Source of the DNA: Dentipellis sp. KUC8613
Lineage: Eukaryota; Basidiomycota; Agaricomycetes; Russulales; Hericiaceae
Direction of reading: 5' to 3'
Assembly: GCA_002286715.1 (NCBI GenBank)
Contig: NSJX01000002.1
Coordinates: forward strand, 358,396 to 422,395
DNA: 64,000 nucleotides
Numbering within the stretch: the stretch's first letter is position 1; every line of letters begins with the position of its first letter. Below, in pieces: positions 11,362 to 23,131 of this stretch. Position numbers and translations under genes: made by a program. The notes under the pieces were generated by a model. That model was not told the DNA's origin. It saw only the letters and a program-made list of their open reading frames with translations, and did no database searches.

Positions 11362-12153
11362 ATGAACTGCACGCGCGTAGGATTCGGCTCTGCTTTGAGG
11401 CGCGCTGCTTTTGCGCCCAAGCTCGGTACGTACAAGATCTATACATCGCGGGCAAAATGAGACTGACCTGCATTCCGATTTCATCCTCGTGTAGCGCGTA
11501 ACCAGGTTGTGCTCCGTGCGGCTTTCAAGCGGTGAGGCATTGTTCTGTGCGAGGCCTTAGGGCGAGAAAGACTTATACTTATCATCGCGAAGCACCTTCA
11601 AAACCGAATCGCTTCCGCCTTCCGCCGCCGAGGAGATCCTTAACACGCAACGCCTGAGGCGCCCCTCCAGCCCGCACTTCACCATCTACCAGCCGCAGCT
11701 CACTTGGATTCCCTCCATCTTCAACCGTGTCACTGGTGTGGCTTTGAGTGTCTGTGCGTACCCGCCAACTTTGAACATTCTTCTGAGCGCACCGCACTAA
11801 TCCTGCCGTGCATCCAGTGCTCTACGGTTTCTCTCTCGCCTACCTCGTCGCTCCCTCAATCTTCACCAGCAAGAACATTGTTGATGTTGTTAAGGGTCTC
11901 CCCACGCCCGTGAAGGTCGCCGGCAAGACGATCCTCGCGCTTCCCTTCACGTTCCACTCCTTCAATGGACTGCGGCACTTGGCATGGGATTCTGGCAGAT
12001 GTACGCCATTTATTCTTGTATGCTGCTTGCTTTGCTTCCGTATACTTACCCTGGCATTCTCAAATAGTCCTGACTCTGAGCGGCGCGTACAAGACCTTCT
12101 ACGCTGTCGCGGGCGCGACGGCTGTTGGCACCGTTGCCTTGGTGCTCCTCTAA
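11362..12153 (+). CDS. SDH3: Succinate dehydrogenase cytochrome b subunit (SdhC/Sdh3), 176 aa
   Basis: Membrane anchor of mitochondrial complex II; binds haem b and contributes to the ubiquinone site. Five exons: 11362-11425, 11495-11531, 11593-11753, 11818-12000 and 12068-12153, introns 61-69 bases. The N-terminal ~40 residues are basic and fit a mitochondrial presequence. Family motifs: RPSSPHFTIYQPQLTW, then SIFNRVTGVAL (Ser75 and Arg79 of the quinone-site motif kept; Asn78 stands where bacterial SdhC has His), and FHSFNGLRHLAWD with His141 as the expected haem ligand. Three transmembrane segments are visible. Length is normal for fungal Sdh3. The gene is single-copy here and is convergent with the HVA1-TUDOR gene. 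Confidence 0.93.
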
Positions 12154-12354
12154 AGGATAGACACGCTTCGCGTAACGTTCTTTGACCTAGGTCAATACAG
12201 CTTTCCTGTAACGTATCATGCCTTTCTGTATTCGAACATGGGAGAATGTGGTTGACTCGGACTCTTCCACGGGCTAATCGTACACGGAACTATACTACAG
12301 CGAGCATTCTGCTTGGCATCGTGCGGCTACTCGTTAAGTTTCGACTTTTCTTCT

Positions 12355-12804
12355 TCACTCTTCTTCGGAATGCGTGAGCGTTGTAGGGTTGTGGGAGACC
12401 TTATGGCCGTGCTGCAGCAACGTTTATCAGGGGCAGTTTCGGGGCTGGATAACTCTACTCACTTGATCCGTGTAGATCACCTTGAAGGCGTGCAATCATC
12501 CTTCCGTCAATATTTTCATTCCCTTCAGGGCGAGATACTGACCTTGGGCGGGTGCTTCACTGACACCCCGAGATCGCCCGCTTTGGCTATGTCTTCCTCA
12601 GTAAGAAAGATCTTCTCGACAACCCCCTCCTGACGTCCACCCCGGGCGCGAGACCAGACTTTCTGGCCCTCGTGAATGGGCTGCCCGTCTTTCGCGAAGA
12701 CTTCCGTAACCTCGGCTTTGTCGCTCTTAGCCTAGGGGTGCACGGGTATGAGGACGCGGGTACTGGCAAGGCACGAGATCACTCACGGCTTTGGCGGTCG
12801 GCAT
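12355..12804 (-). CDS. Small HVA1-TUDOR (hypervirulence-associated TUDOR) domain protein, 93 aa
   Basis: Exons on the minus strand: 12804-12787, 12731-12543, 12480-12463 and 12411-12355; introns of 55, 62 and 51 bases. The assembled protein has the typical short-family layout: DGQPIHEGQKVWSR, then GGRQEGVVEKI, a lysine/proline hinge KHPPKVIYTDQ, and HGHKVSHNPTTL near the end. This resembles the HVA1-TUDOR family (formerly DUF2945), small proteins of unknown role in fungi and bacteria. The first exon codes only six residues and the third only six, so the gene is invisible as an open frame. No signal peptide. Confidence comes from three consecutive in-phase introns and motif order. The family name does not imply virulence here. 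Confidence 0.8.
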
Positions 12805-13287
12805 TCTGTTTGACTTTTACGAATTACTTCGAGGTTTCTGTGGATTGACCGATCGTTCAGAATGGGGGTCAATGGCTATGCTCGAGCCTTCGTTCGCTTT
12901 CGCCTTTAACTGCAAACAAGCAGAGGGGCTAGTGTTGTCCATGACGACTTTTCGACGTCACGTCACGTGTGCTGCTTTCGCCTTCCCCCGCAGATCTGGT
13001 CCTTCTCAACTCCGCGGCACACCGCCAATGCAAGTTCGTTGCGCAGCAGACGGAATTTAGGAAAACACAAGCTACATCTCGCGAAGTTTGCTGTATCTTG
13101 GGAATATGGATGGGTGACTTTGACCATGGTGAAGTCGGGTTTGGGCTTCCACAGAGGTCTCTGCTTTGTCTCTGGTATACTTTCCATCATTAAATTATCC
13201 AAGACATACATATCGATTGGCATTGCAGCAGGCCTGATAATATACATCGGGGAAGATTCAAAAAAATCAGTACATCAAAAGACTTCG
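12805..13287. other. Intergenic region between HVA1-TUDOR and C2H2 genes
   Basis: 5' flank of the HVA1-TUDOR gene on one side and 3' flank of the zinc-finger gene on the other. Open frames on both strands have no coherent protein. Nothing else seen. Confidence 0.4.
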
Positions 13288-14276
13288 TCAAAACGTGAGC
13301 ATCCTCGTAAACTGCGCCGTCAACGCGCGCGTCTGGTCCTCCACTTGCTTGAACCGCGCCAGCCCGCACGCCTCGCTCTCCACATGCTGGATCAGGCCCG
13401 ACACGAGCTTGAACTGGCGCTTGCACTTCGGGCACTTGAACTCGTCCGCGTCGTGTGCCGGTGAATCGAGGTGCGCGTTGAGCCCTGCGAGCGTGCGGAA
13501 TGTCCGGTGGCACAGGTAGCATTCGTACGCGTTGCCGTTGAAGGCGAGCTCGGTCGCACTGTAGTGTGTGATTGTGCGAGGGGCGGAATACCCAGCGATG
13601 CGGTGGGAGAGGGAGATCGCGGGGGTTATGGACAGTCGGTGCACGGCGGCGGTGACTTGGTGGCGGGAGATGTTGTGGCATGCGCCGGACTCGACGTGGT
13701 GCGCGATGGAGGATGGGGTCTTGAATGCACTGCGGCAGAGAGGGCACTCGAAATCCCGATTCCTGTGCACAGGGGAGGACATATGCTGTGGTCAGGCATC
13801 GTCAGATCTAGATGATTCTCCTGATAACGGAGCAAGTGACAGACCTGGTCGAGTCCATTTTCCGTCCTGAAATCCCTCGAGCAAATGAAGCACCAGTTGT
13901 GCCTGGGACTTGAAACCAGATGTTGGTTGAGGCTCAAGAGGTCGACGAACCATCTCTTGCAGGATGTGCAATACGGCTCTTGCTCGTCGCTGTCGTCCGA
14001 CTCCTCTTCTTCTTCGGAGTAATCCGGAGACTCGTCGCTGTCATAGCTGCCTTGGTGAACCGCAGAATATGCAAGATGCTTCAGCGCGCATATGCCACTG
14101 TTATTCAGTCTCCCCAAGATCGTTTCGGGGTGAAACCTCACCTGCTCTAATGCCCCGTCATGCACGAAGAAGCGATCGCACTCCTCGCAGAAGAAATGGT
14201 CCGCTTTGTCGCGGCAGTGTGCATTGAGCGCGTTGACAGATGAGAACCAGCGTTGGCACTGGCCGCACTCAGCCAT
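13288..14276 (-). CDS. C2H2 zinc-finger protein, 288 aa
   Basis: Probable nucleic-acid-binding protein of a family expanded in Agaricomycetes. Exons: 14276-14142, 14078-13845, 13785-13288, introns of 63 and 59 bases. About seven C2H2-like fingers are spread along the protein: CGQCQRWF at the N-terminus, CEECDRFF, CTSCKRWF, CFICSRDF, CPLCRSAF, CYLCHRTF and CPKCKRQF. An acidic stretch (DYSEEEEESDDSDEQE) separates the early fingers. Both introns are phase 0 and fall directly before the first zinc-binding His of a finger, so each splits a finger in two. The gene is a paralogue of 15067-15524, which has an identical 135-base first exon. Target sites and role are unknown. Confidence 0.85.
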
Positions 14277-15066
14277 TCTTCCTGTGCACTATGAGAAAGG
14301 GAAAAGGGCGAGTGAATCCAAGCGGTAGTGGAAGCTCTTATACTGTCAACGAGGCCCGAGGTACATGAGGCAGAGTTTCGGTGAAGGATTCTGATAAGCG
14401 CGCGATAGATCAATGGAAGAGAAGACCCGTCGTATCGATGGCCACACAAAGCCCGTCTGGAGGCGGCTGCGCAGTAGAGAAGTTACGCCCAGAGACATAT
14501 TGACGTAACAAAGCCATGACTCGCCTGAGAGGGTTCGTGAGGTCTCCATGTGGTGCTGAAGTTCGGAAGCGTGCAGTATACGGAGGGAAACAGGATTCTT
14601 TAGAGCGTGGCCTCCGCATTTCAGAGCCGTTACGGAAGTTGGCTTGGTGAGGGACCGGCGGCGCGGTAATCGCAGCTAACGTGACATCTGAGGAAATCGC
14701 TTGAGGAAGCGCCAGAATCACATTGACATAACGGACTGCAAGAAAACTGCGGAACACAGTTGAGGAAATGAAACGCTTAAATGCGGAGGCTCATTGCTGC
14801 GGAGCTCTAATTGCAAAGTCAACATTCAATCCTTTTGCGAAGCTCAGAAAACTCACATAAGGGACTCCCGCGATCCAGAAAAGTCGAACATTTCATGGAA
14901 TGACTTCGGTCAACCATAGACTTGCAGTGTTGGAGCTCGGTCGCCGCACACCGAAGAGGATTTTCGTGTGTGTGTCTACAGACAATCATCGCTCCCAAAA
15001 TATCGAACAAACTGGAGCTACCACCCAGGTATCTTCTAAATTCTCTCAGAAAGGCTCGCGATTACT
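14277..15066. other. Intergenic region between two C2H2 genes
   Basis: No gene supported. Short frames on both strands lack domain signatures and splice-compatible partners. It holds the 5' flank of the 13288-14276 gene and the 3' flank of the next zinc-finger gene. Confidence 0.4.
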
Positions 15067-15524
15067 TTACATGTGGACAAACGACGACTTCAAATGCTGC
15101 CCATCGAAAAGACGTCTTGTCAGAATCACGTCAAACGTAACTGGTCCGACGAAGCTGGCTCACCTGTTGAATAGCAGAAAAACTACTGAAATCTTGCGAG
15201 CATTCCAAGCAGAAGTAACGAACTGAGGCTAGATGGCGTTTGAATCGGTCGCTATCAGCAAAGTGCCTCCGACACGGTTTACAGAATGTATCTTCCGAAG
15301 ATACAACTGCTGGGTCATGGAGACCAAGGCGGTGCTTCAAGACGAAAAATCAGTTCGGTAACGGATGCAGGGAGATACGCCATACTTACCTGTTGCAGTG
15401 CGCTCCGACTTGAGAAAGCCCGATCGCATTCGGTGCAGTAGTCATGGTCGGCCTTGTCGCGGCAGTGGGCATGAAGAGCTTTGGTAGATGGGAACCATCG
15501 CCCACAATGATTGCAGTCAACCAT
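15067..15524 (-). CDS. Small C2H2 zinc-finger protein, 111 aa
   Basis: Exons: 15524-15390 (135 bases, same length as exon one of the 13288-14276 gene), 15334-15164 and 15096-15067; introns 55 and 67 bases. Fingers: CNHCGRWF with HAHC, CTECDRAF with HRLGLH after the splice, CKPCRRHF, and CLECSQDF completed by HLKSSFVH in the last 30-base exon. Every intron is phase 0 and sits between the Gln-Gln and the first His of a finger. The protein stops right after the fourth finger, so it is a shortened paralogue of its neighbour. It lacks the acidic stretch and later fingers. Probable DNA- or RNA-binding role, unproven. Confidence 0.75.
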
Positions 15525-16971
15525 GATCAGTGTGGCCTTGAGCAGCATGAGAATCTGGTCAGGATTATATCTAGTTTCATGTATCGCTTCTTCCGAGAGC
15601 CACGGAATATACCTGCGGATCTGAATGCAAACATACGTGTCAGCTCCTCTCAAAGATAGTAGAACTGTTGCTGGTTGCGGAGTAATAGAAGTCGCAGCTT
15701 CGGGGATGGTATATTTCCAAAGCGAATGGTACTAGGAAGGCGAATGCGATGATCTCAACCTGGATAGAGCGGAAGAGCGAATGCGACAGCCATCGCCCGA
15801 TATCCATGGAGAGATCATAAGCTGTGGAGAGAGAAGCAGGTAAGCTTCATCCATGTTAGCTCACATATGTACGTTCCAAGGCATAGTGTTGGTTGAGAGC
15901 GGCGAAACTGTCGACTCGGCCGAAATTCGTAGCCGTGGAGACCCCGGAAACCATTCGGCATTTTGCGCGCTACTAGGTCGTCCAAGTCCCCGCCACTCAT
16001 ACTGGCCATTGTCCTCAATTCTAACCTCCCGGCTCATCACTTCATACTCAGTAACAGTCGTATCTCTTATGATCAATGACACGGAAGTGCTGATCTTGTC
16101 ACCAATTCCTCACGTGGCAAGCATGCGCATTGCGCACCAGTCATGAGCGCTTGACGCTTGGACTCACGTTGTCATTATTCGTGGATGTCTATGCGGGAGT
16201 TTGCTATCAGCGGCCGCTAGGACCTGAAGATCCTTCCTGACAAGCCCATTCAGTCGCAACACCCGGGACAGTGGGGAAATGGTGTATGCTAGTGGGTTCA
16301 ACTGGTACTATCGCCACCCGCGGACGGGTGGTCCTAGCGCGCCGAGGGTTCATAACTAGTCGCCGTCCTGATCAGCTGTGCCATGAATTCTGGAAATCGC
16401 GTGGCCAGAGTTGATGCAGGCCAGGAAGAGGTGCGCTGGCAAACGGAATACTTACAAAGAAGCACAGCCAGAGTCACTCGTCTTTGTCATCGTTGGTGGG
16501 GAGGCGAATGCATGGCAGAGATTGGGAGAAACTTGTGAGTGCAAACATCGTTCTACCGAGCCCCGATACTCACTGAGAAACCTGTGAATTTCTTGTGAAA
16601 TTTGCCGAATTCGAGAAGAATCTCACTATGTTTCTCGGTCGTCTCGCAAAAGTAGAGCTAGCGCTTTCCGGTATCCTAAGAATCACGTCACGCGCAGCAA
16701 TACATCAGCTTATCTCCCGGTAAGAATATAGTCCCCACAGCTGGCTGACTAGTCAATTCCCTGCGTCAACCTAGTGCCTACGATCGCCTTGGCAGGACAC
16801 ATTTCGAGTCTTGATGACAACCCATCTACAAACCCATCCGCAGATTCGACGTGAGAAGTAAACAACGATTATATAGTCCCATCTCGAAATCCACGTGAGC
16901 CTGCCGCCGAAGATTGAAAAGCTGGTGAGAACGCAGCGATATTCACCATCAACCCCCATAACTTCAAACGC
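15525..16971. other. Intergenic region upstream of the SDR array
   Basis: No gene supported. Short parts of 16440-16500 and 16770-16860 resemble DNA upstream of the second and third SDR genes (18530-18570, 18690-18730, 20330-20370), suggesting promoter or relic sequence copied along with the genes. Confidence 0.4.
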
Positions 16972-18111
16972 ATGACGCTCGCATATGTTCCAATCTTCCC
17001 TTTCACAGCAAGACACAAGTGAGCACACTCCATTCTCTGTCTTTATCTGATGCTGATCAGCACACGACAACGTTAGTGTATATCCAGAGATAGACCCAGA
17101 GGTGCAGTATGCCGCCGGGACGCACAAGGGGAAAGTCGTCCTCATTACCGGCGCATCTCGTGGAATTGGTGAAGACCTCGCCGTCACGTACGCTAAAGCC
17201 GGCGCGTCTCTCGTCCTTGCTTCGCGCACACAGAAAGCGCTGGATGAAGTGAAAGCGAAGATTCTGCGCCAGGTGCCATCCGCCGATGTGCTCGTGGTAC
17301 CGACGGATGTGGTGGACTTGGCCCAGGTCGAGGCCGCGGTGAAGGCGGGGCTTAACCGCTTCGGCAAATTCGATGTTGTCATCGCGAACGCTGGAAAGGC
17401 GGATGCGTTCGATAAATGTGAGTTTCGATATAGCTCTAATTAATTGTGCAGATGACAAAATGTGCACGTAGCAATTTCCGAGAAGGACCCCTTGGCATGG
17501 TGGAATATTGTGGAGGTCAATATTCGAGGCGTTTATAATATCGCGCAGTGAGTTGTCCTCCTTTGTGTCGGACGGCGAGATATTGAAACGGAACTAGCTT
17601 CACGCTACCTTACCTGTCTAAGGCAGGCGGATACTTCCTCGTAACAGGTTCTATGGGCGGCCTGGTACGCATGACCAATGGGAGCCCTTACACTCTCTCG
17701 AAGGAGGCCGCACATGTATTTGTAGAATATGTTGCTCTCGGTAGGCTCCAAGTTTTTGATACCCATCGGCCGGCTCATCACTGTTCTTCTCAGAATACCC
17801 GAATGTGAAGACTTTCGCCATCCATCCTGGAACTGTCGATACCGAGATGACCCGGGAAGCGGGTGTCGTGGGCGAGGACAGCGTACAGCTCGCATCAGCG
17901 ACGTACTTATACCTGACAGCTGGAAAGGCCGACTGGCTGTCCGGAAGGTGAGTCTCCGCTGACATCGATAAACATCTGCCTATGATACTGACACCCGATC
18001 TCACGTAGGTTCCTCTTCGTCAATTGGGATATGGTCGAACTTCAGAGAGATTGGAAAGATAAGATCTTGGGGGGCGATGCACTCGTCTCCAGAATGGTCA
18101 TCCCTGCGTGA
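16972..18111 (+). CDS. Short-chain dehydrogenase/reductase (SDR) 1, 287 aa
   Basis: Classical NAD(P)-dependent SDR; substrate unknown. Six exons: 16972-17018, 17077-17417, 17472-17547, 17598-17740, 17794-17947 and 18009-18111. Motifs: TGASRGIG at 40-47 for cofactor binding, NAG at 120-122, Ser173, and catalytic Tyr186-x3-Lys190 in SPYTLSK. The N-terminal exon encodes a family-specific FPFTARH followed by VYPEIDPE across the splice. No signal peptide. It heads a same-strand array with SDR2-SDR5; coding exon lengths from exon two on (341, 76, 143, 154, 103) are the same in every intact copy. Close to SDR2. The full set of catalytic residues suggests an active enzyme. Confidence 0.9.
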
Positions 18112-18853
18112 CGAGTACGAAAGCCAACATTTTTTAGACAACGAAACTTACAGCACAGGTATCGCCCACTTTATTTGCCCATCTGTGCTGTGTAGAGGCC
18201 TCTTATAGATTTTCTCTGGACCAAGTACATGCATCCAGAACGGGGGCCATGTCCATACGACAAGCAAGGACGAAAAATGATATTCGTTTGCTACAGAAGA
18301 ACTGTTTATATTCATATTCCATCTTTCTGTTCTCTTTCTCTGCGGCTCAAAACCTCATCGAGCGCCTGTCGGGGGAGTCGTAGTTGCGGACCCCGAAACC
18401 CGCACGGCTTTTTGCGGAGCACCATCGGTGTTGGGCTAACACTGTCGGCGCACCTTCTCCGCAGATCGTGTCGTCTAGGATGCGATGCCTACCGAATGGG
18501 AAGATCTACGTTCGCAATCAGCATACTTACGAAGAAACGCAGCCAGATAGAGTCACTCACATTTGTCGACGTTGCAGGTGGGAAAACGAACGCGTCGCCG
18601 TACGACGCGTGGAAGACGGCACACACCAGCATGTTGGCTTGGCCAGTAGTGTTCGGTCTTCCATGCCAATCCAATACCTATAATGGAACCAGGGCACGCT
18701 TCGAGTCTCAGGAGGTCTCAGTCCATCTACAAGTCCATCTATGGACTCCCTCCTTAAAATCCACTTCTGCTCCGCGTCTCACCAGTCGCGAGCTTGCCGC
18801 CGACGGTAGAAAAGCAGGTGAGAGGACGTCGATACTCATCCGACTTTCAGACG
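18112..18853. other. Intergenic/promoter region of SDR2
   Basis: No gene called. About 18640-18740 is similar to 20260-20360 upstream of SDR3, consistent with tandem duplication of promoter plus gene. A minus-strand frame at 18489-18674 has splice-like signals but no recognised protein. Confidence 0.4.
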
Positions 18854-19996
18854 ATGAAGATTGCATACCTTCCGAGCTTCCCGTTCACGAAAAGACACGA
18901 GTGAGCACTTCTTATCTTCTGATCTGCGTCAGGCGTATTGACGCACGGTGACGTTAGTGTGTATCCTGAGATAGACCCAGAGGTTCAATACGCCGCCGAG
19001 ACACACATCGGCAAAGTCGTTCTCATCACTGGCGCTTCCCGTGGCATCGGCGAAGACTTGGCCATCACTTACGCCAAAGCAGGCGCTTCCCTCGTCCTCG
19101 CCGCCCGTTCACAGGGAGCGCTGGACGCAGTAAAGGCTGAAATTTCGCGCCAGGTACCTTCCGCCGATGTCCTAGTTGTGCCGACGGACGTGGTGGATCT
19201 GGCGCAGGTCGAGGCTGCGGTGAAGGCAGGACTTGAACGCTTCGGCAAGTTTGACGTCGTCATCGCAAATGCCGGGCAAGGCGACGGCTTCGACCAACGT
19301 GAGCCCCGATTCAGCTCCAATCTGGTTGTTTACATGTTGAAATGTGCACCTAGCAATGACCGAGAAGGATCCTCTGGACTGGTGGAAAATTATGGAGGTC
19401 AATATCCGAGGCGTTTACAACATCGCCCAGTAAGTCATTAGTCCTCCTTCAGGGGACGAGTCGCTCACGAGAGTCTGCTAGTTTTACGTTGCCCTACCTA
19501 ACCAAGGTAAAGGGGTACTTCCTCGTAACAAGCTCTATCGGCGGTCTCCTTCGCATGTCTTGCGCAAGTCCCTACGGCATCTCGAAGAATGCTGTCAATG
19601 TCTTTGTAGAATACCTTACTATTGGTAATTATTTCCGAACCCCTTGTTCATCCCTGGCGAAGGTGACACTCTTCTTAGAATTTCCCGATGTAAAGGCATT
19701 CGCTTTGCATCCCGGAAGTGTTGATACCGAGATGACTCGGGGAGCGAATATTGTCGCTGAGGACAATGTGCAGCTAGCTTCGGCCACGTACTTGTATCTC
19801 ACAGCTGGGAAGGCAGATTGGCTGTCCGGAAAGTGGGTATCTGTGGATGTCGTCAGAAATCTGACTTTGATACTAACACTTAATTGCGAGCAGGTTCCTC
19901 TACGTCAACTGGGATATGGGCGAGCTTCAGAACGAATGGAAGGACAAGATTTTGGAGTCGAATGCGCTTGTCTCTAGGATCGTCCTCCCCGCCTGA
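18854..19996 (+). CDS. Short-chain dehydrogenase/reductase (SDR) 2, 287 aa
   Basis: Six exons: 18854-18900, 18958-19298, 19354-19429, 19482-19624, 19679-19832 and 19894-19996, in the same phases as SDR1. Cofactor motif TGASRGIG, NAG, and active-site YGISK after SCASP are intact. The C-terminus reads KFLYVNWDMGELQ, the usual ending of this group. The donor of the last intron is GTGGGT, somewhat weak. Enzyme class is clear, the substrate is not. Sits between SDR1 and the broken SDR3 in the same direction; the spacing between array members is 0.5-0.75 kb, except for the 2.2 kb gap after SDR3. Confidence 0.9.
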
Positions 19997-20540
19997 TTGG
20001 CAGATGAATCCACTACTTTTGGCTTTCGCGGCTTGCCGGGGGATCTAACAGGAGTTCAGATTTGTGAACCACAGTCGTTGGTAAGTGTGAGCGTTCCGTT
20101 TTCCACACTTTCGTCGATGACCTTCGTTTGCGCCCGAATAAAGGGCGTTCTATAAGTGGGAGGCATATTCAACCTCTACCTCTACTGAGTGAGGTCGAGG
20201 CGTCTATGACAACGGGCACGAGTGCATCGCACATGCCAGCCCGACAGCCTGAGCGCAGGCGTGCACATTGGCTTAGTCAGTAGTGTCCGCTCTGCCATGC
20301 CAATCCAGGATCTACGAAACGTCAGAACACTTTTCGAGTCTCAGTAGGTTTCAGCCCATTTTCTAGTCCATCTACAACTCCGGCTTGAGATGGCTACGAG
20401 AACCTTGACCTCTCCTCAGATTGTAATCCACTATTGCTCCGGTTCTACTGACTCCAGGCTTCTGAGCCGGCCCTCAGCGAAGGTATAAAAGTAAGTGCGC
20501 ATCATGATCATCGTTCATCACAGCTTCCAACGACACTTCA
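19997..20540. other. Promoter region of SDR3
   Basis: No gene. Holds the copied promoter-like segment 20260-20360 and a TATAAAA box at 20484-20490, 51 bases before the SDR3 start. Confidence 0.45.
20484..20490 (+). promoter_or_regulatory. TATA box of SDR3
   Basis: TATAAAA lies 51 bases upstream of the SDR3 start codon, the same spacing as TATA boxes of SDR4, SDR5 and SDR6. Confidence 0.55.
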
Positions 20541-21632
20541 ATGGAATACTTCCCTAGCTTCCCATTCTCCGAGAGACACGAGTAAGCGCCATTCACTTTC
20601 TAGCCCATCTCAAGTTGACAAATTTATAATATTGTCAGTGTCTATCCGGAAGTAGATCCTGCAGAACAATACGCCACCGGAACCCACAAGGGTAAAGTGG
20701 TGTTTTTAACCGGCTCCTCCCGTGGCATTGGCGAAGACCTCGCAATGACTTACGCCAAAGTCGGTGCATCGCTCATCCTCGCGATCGCACGCAGAAGGTC
20801 CTGGACGAAGTGAAAGCGAAGATCCTGCACGAGGCTCCTTCTGCTGATGTTCTTGTCGTGCCGACGGACATGGTGAATGTGATCCAGGTTGAAGCTGCCG
20901 TCAAGGCGGGTATCGAGCGTTTTGGCAGACTCGATATCGTCATTGCGAATGCGGGTGCCGGTGACGGCTTTACTCAGTGTGGGCCCTGTTTCATCATTGT
21001 ATTGCGTTGATTGCTGAGTTGTGTCCGCAGCGATGACCGAGAAGGACCCCTCAGAATGGTGGAAGGTCATGGAAGTCAACGTCCGTGGCGTGTACAACGT
21101 TGCGCAGTGAGTCACTCGGCCCTCTTTCGTATGCGACTGTCTTGAGAATGAACATCTAGTTTCACGCTGCCATACTTGACCAAAGTTCATTGGTACTTCC
21201 TCGTGACGACCTCTATCGGCGGTCTTTTGCGCGTGGCAAACGGGAGTCCCTACAGCGTCTCAAAGGCTGCTGCAAACATGTTCGTAGAATACATCACTTT
21301 GGGTAATTGTCCTGTCTCTCGACTTATCCTCTTGTCAATCTGAGGAACATTTACAGAATTTCCAGAGGTCAAGACGTTTGCTTTGAACCCCGGATTAGTC
21401 GACACCGAGATGACTAGGGGAACGAGATTCGTCCCTGAAGACAACGTCCAGTTAGTCTCGGCGACTTACCTGTATTTGACAGCGGGTAAAGCCGACTGGT
21501 TATCCGGAAGGCAAGCGTCTGCCTATGGCGATAAGAGGTGATCATTGACATTGATTCTCAAGCAGGATTCTCTCCGTCAATTGGGATATTGGCGAGATTC
21601 AAAGGGATTGGAAAGACAAAATCTTGGATTGA
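20541..21632 (+). pseudogene. SDR3, frameshifted and shortened SDR copy
   Basis: All six exon positions of the SDR family can be followed, starting 20541-20581, but exon two is 340 bases and not 341 as in the five other copies. The missing base near 20785 falls in the stretch after the cofactor site and leads to a stop soon after. The last exon (from 21566) reaches a stop at 21630-21632, some 12 residues before the family's usual end, through a small deletion. The last intron also starts with GC instead of GT. TGSSRGIG spelled as GSSRGIG and catalytic YSVSK remain readable. TATA box is intact, so it may still be transcribed. A sequencing error could explain the frameshift alone but not both lesions. 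Confidence 0.8.
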
Positions 21633-21860
21633 TCTCCAGGATTGTCATGCCTACTCGTTTGTAGGTTTGAGAAGTGTTGTTCTAAATTCGTACTACATGT
21701 CTTTAGCTATTTGTCTAAAGAACGGGTTTATTTTCTGTAGCGTCCTTTACTCAAAGGGTTTTGGCTTGTCTTCGTTTCGTTTGAGAGGCACTTCGGGAAT
21801 GCAAAAATAAATATCTCACTTTCGATCTACGTCCAATGCCACACGCTTCTGACGCACTCA

Positions 21861-21900
21861 GAGGAGCCGTATACGTCCTAGACGTCCCCTACGGCACTCT
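21861..21900. repeat. 40-base direct repeat, copy 1
   Basis: Begins GAGGAGCCGTATACGTC and ends GGCACTCT. Copy 2 at 22016-22055 differs at two positions. Confidence 0.7.
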
Positions 21901-22015
21901 ACTGCGTAAATCTAGGCAGAAGATCGTGGTTGCCGCACAGAAATCGATGGATGCTGCGACCGACCGTCGGATGACGTCCCCCGCCCTTCTACCCACACAG
22001 CACCCAACATCCCAG

Positions 22016-22055
22016 GAGGAGCCGTATACGTCTTGGACGTCCCCTACGGCACTCT
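22016..22055. repeat. 40-base direct repeat, copy 2
   Basis: Same unit as 21861-21900, start-to-start distance 155 bases, two mismatches. Confidence 0.7.
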
Positions 22056-23109
22056 TGGGCGACGATATGGGCCCCGCACGGTTGTTGGTGCCGGGAATTT
22101 GCGAGGTGTTGCGGTCGCGGTACAGCTGTCGTCCCAATTGGCGGCCTGTGGGACGTCTTTCCGACCCGTGTGTCTTCCACTTGCACGTTTTCACGGTGTC
22201 CCTGTGACCCCCCTGCGCTTTCCCCTTCGCCCCTCATCGACCGTCTGTCTACCTGCGGATAACATCGACCGTCTCAGGCGCATGCTCTGCAATGAGGTCT
22301 TCCCACCTCCTTCCTTCCTTCCGACGAGCGCTGTGCTGCTGCTCCCGTGCTCCGCACCTCTGCCCTCGTGCAGGGGCATCATTTGAACGTTGTAGTACAC
22401 CTATACTGGTGTCCCTCTCTCCGCCTTCGTACGCTATATCTTTCAGCCTCACAATGGGTTGACAGCCATACATGCCCGCGACTGCACCAATACTCCTTCA
22501 CCATCGGCTTGATGCCTGGTGTTGTTCCCACACGTAGATCTCTACTCGATCTACACCTGTGGCATCGTCGTGTTCTCCTCGATCTCGATGCGGTGTCACT
22601 TGCAATTGTTGACCTCACACTATTCCAGTGCATGTATATTTGCGGTCTCCTTGCATTCAACGTGCATTGCTCGCGGGTCTTCCTGTTCACGGGAACTATC
22701 CTCACTCACTGCTGCTCGTGCACCATGCCTGCGTGGTCTTTACATGATGTGAGCAGGCACCTGTATATGTTGCCTCACAGTTCTGGCTTGTGGAGTGAGC
22801 CTTGATCTCCGTGTTCTGCATCTATCTCCTTGCCATGAGTTAGTTGACCACTTGCTGTGTATGCCACCTCTGCAGACAATCCTTTCCCCACAGGGGTTTT
22901 ACTGGTGTCTTGCGGATACAGTGCTCAGACTCCCGTGGTGGCCTCTCATTGTCCCACGGCTACTGCTTCTGTCTTGTTTCCCGTTGCACACATCCCGTAG
23001 TTGGTCAAGTATCGGAAGTGGTTAGGTTTTAGGTGTCCGTAGCATAGTCGTAGCGTCACTATGTAGTACGGAAACCGGTTGTTCCTCAATGGGACCGCGC
23101 CGGAATAAA

Positions 23110-23131
23110 CCTTCCTTCCTTCCTTCCTTCC
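23110..23131. repeat. CCTT microsatellite
   Basis: Five and a half CCTT units. A shorter run of the same unit lies near 22309-22321. Confidence 0.8.

Noticed and set aside
13190..13747. Second minus-strand frame of 185 residues over the C2H2 gene
   Set aside because: Arg/Pro-rich shadow frame; the finger-coding frame is the other one.
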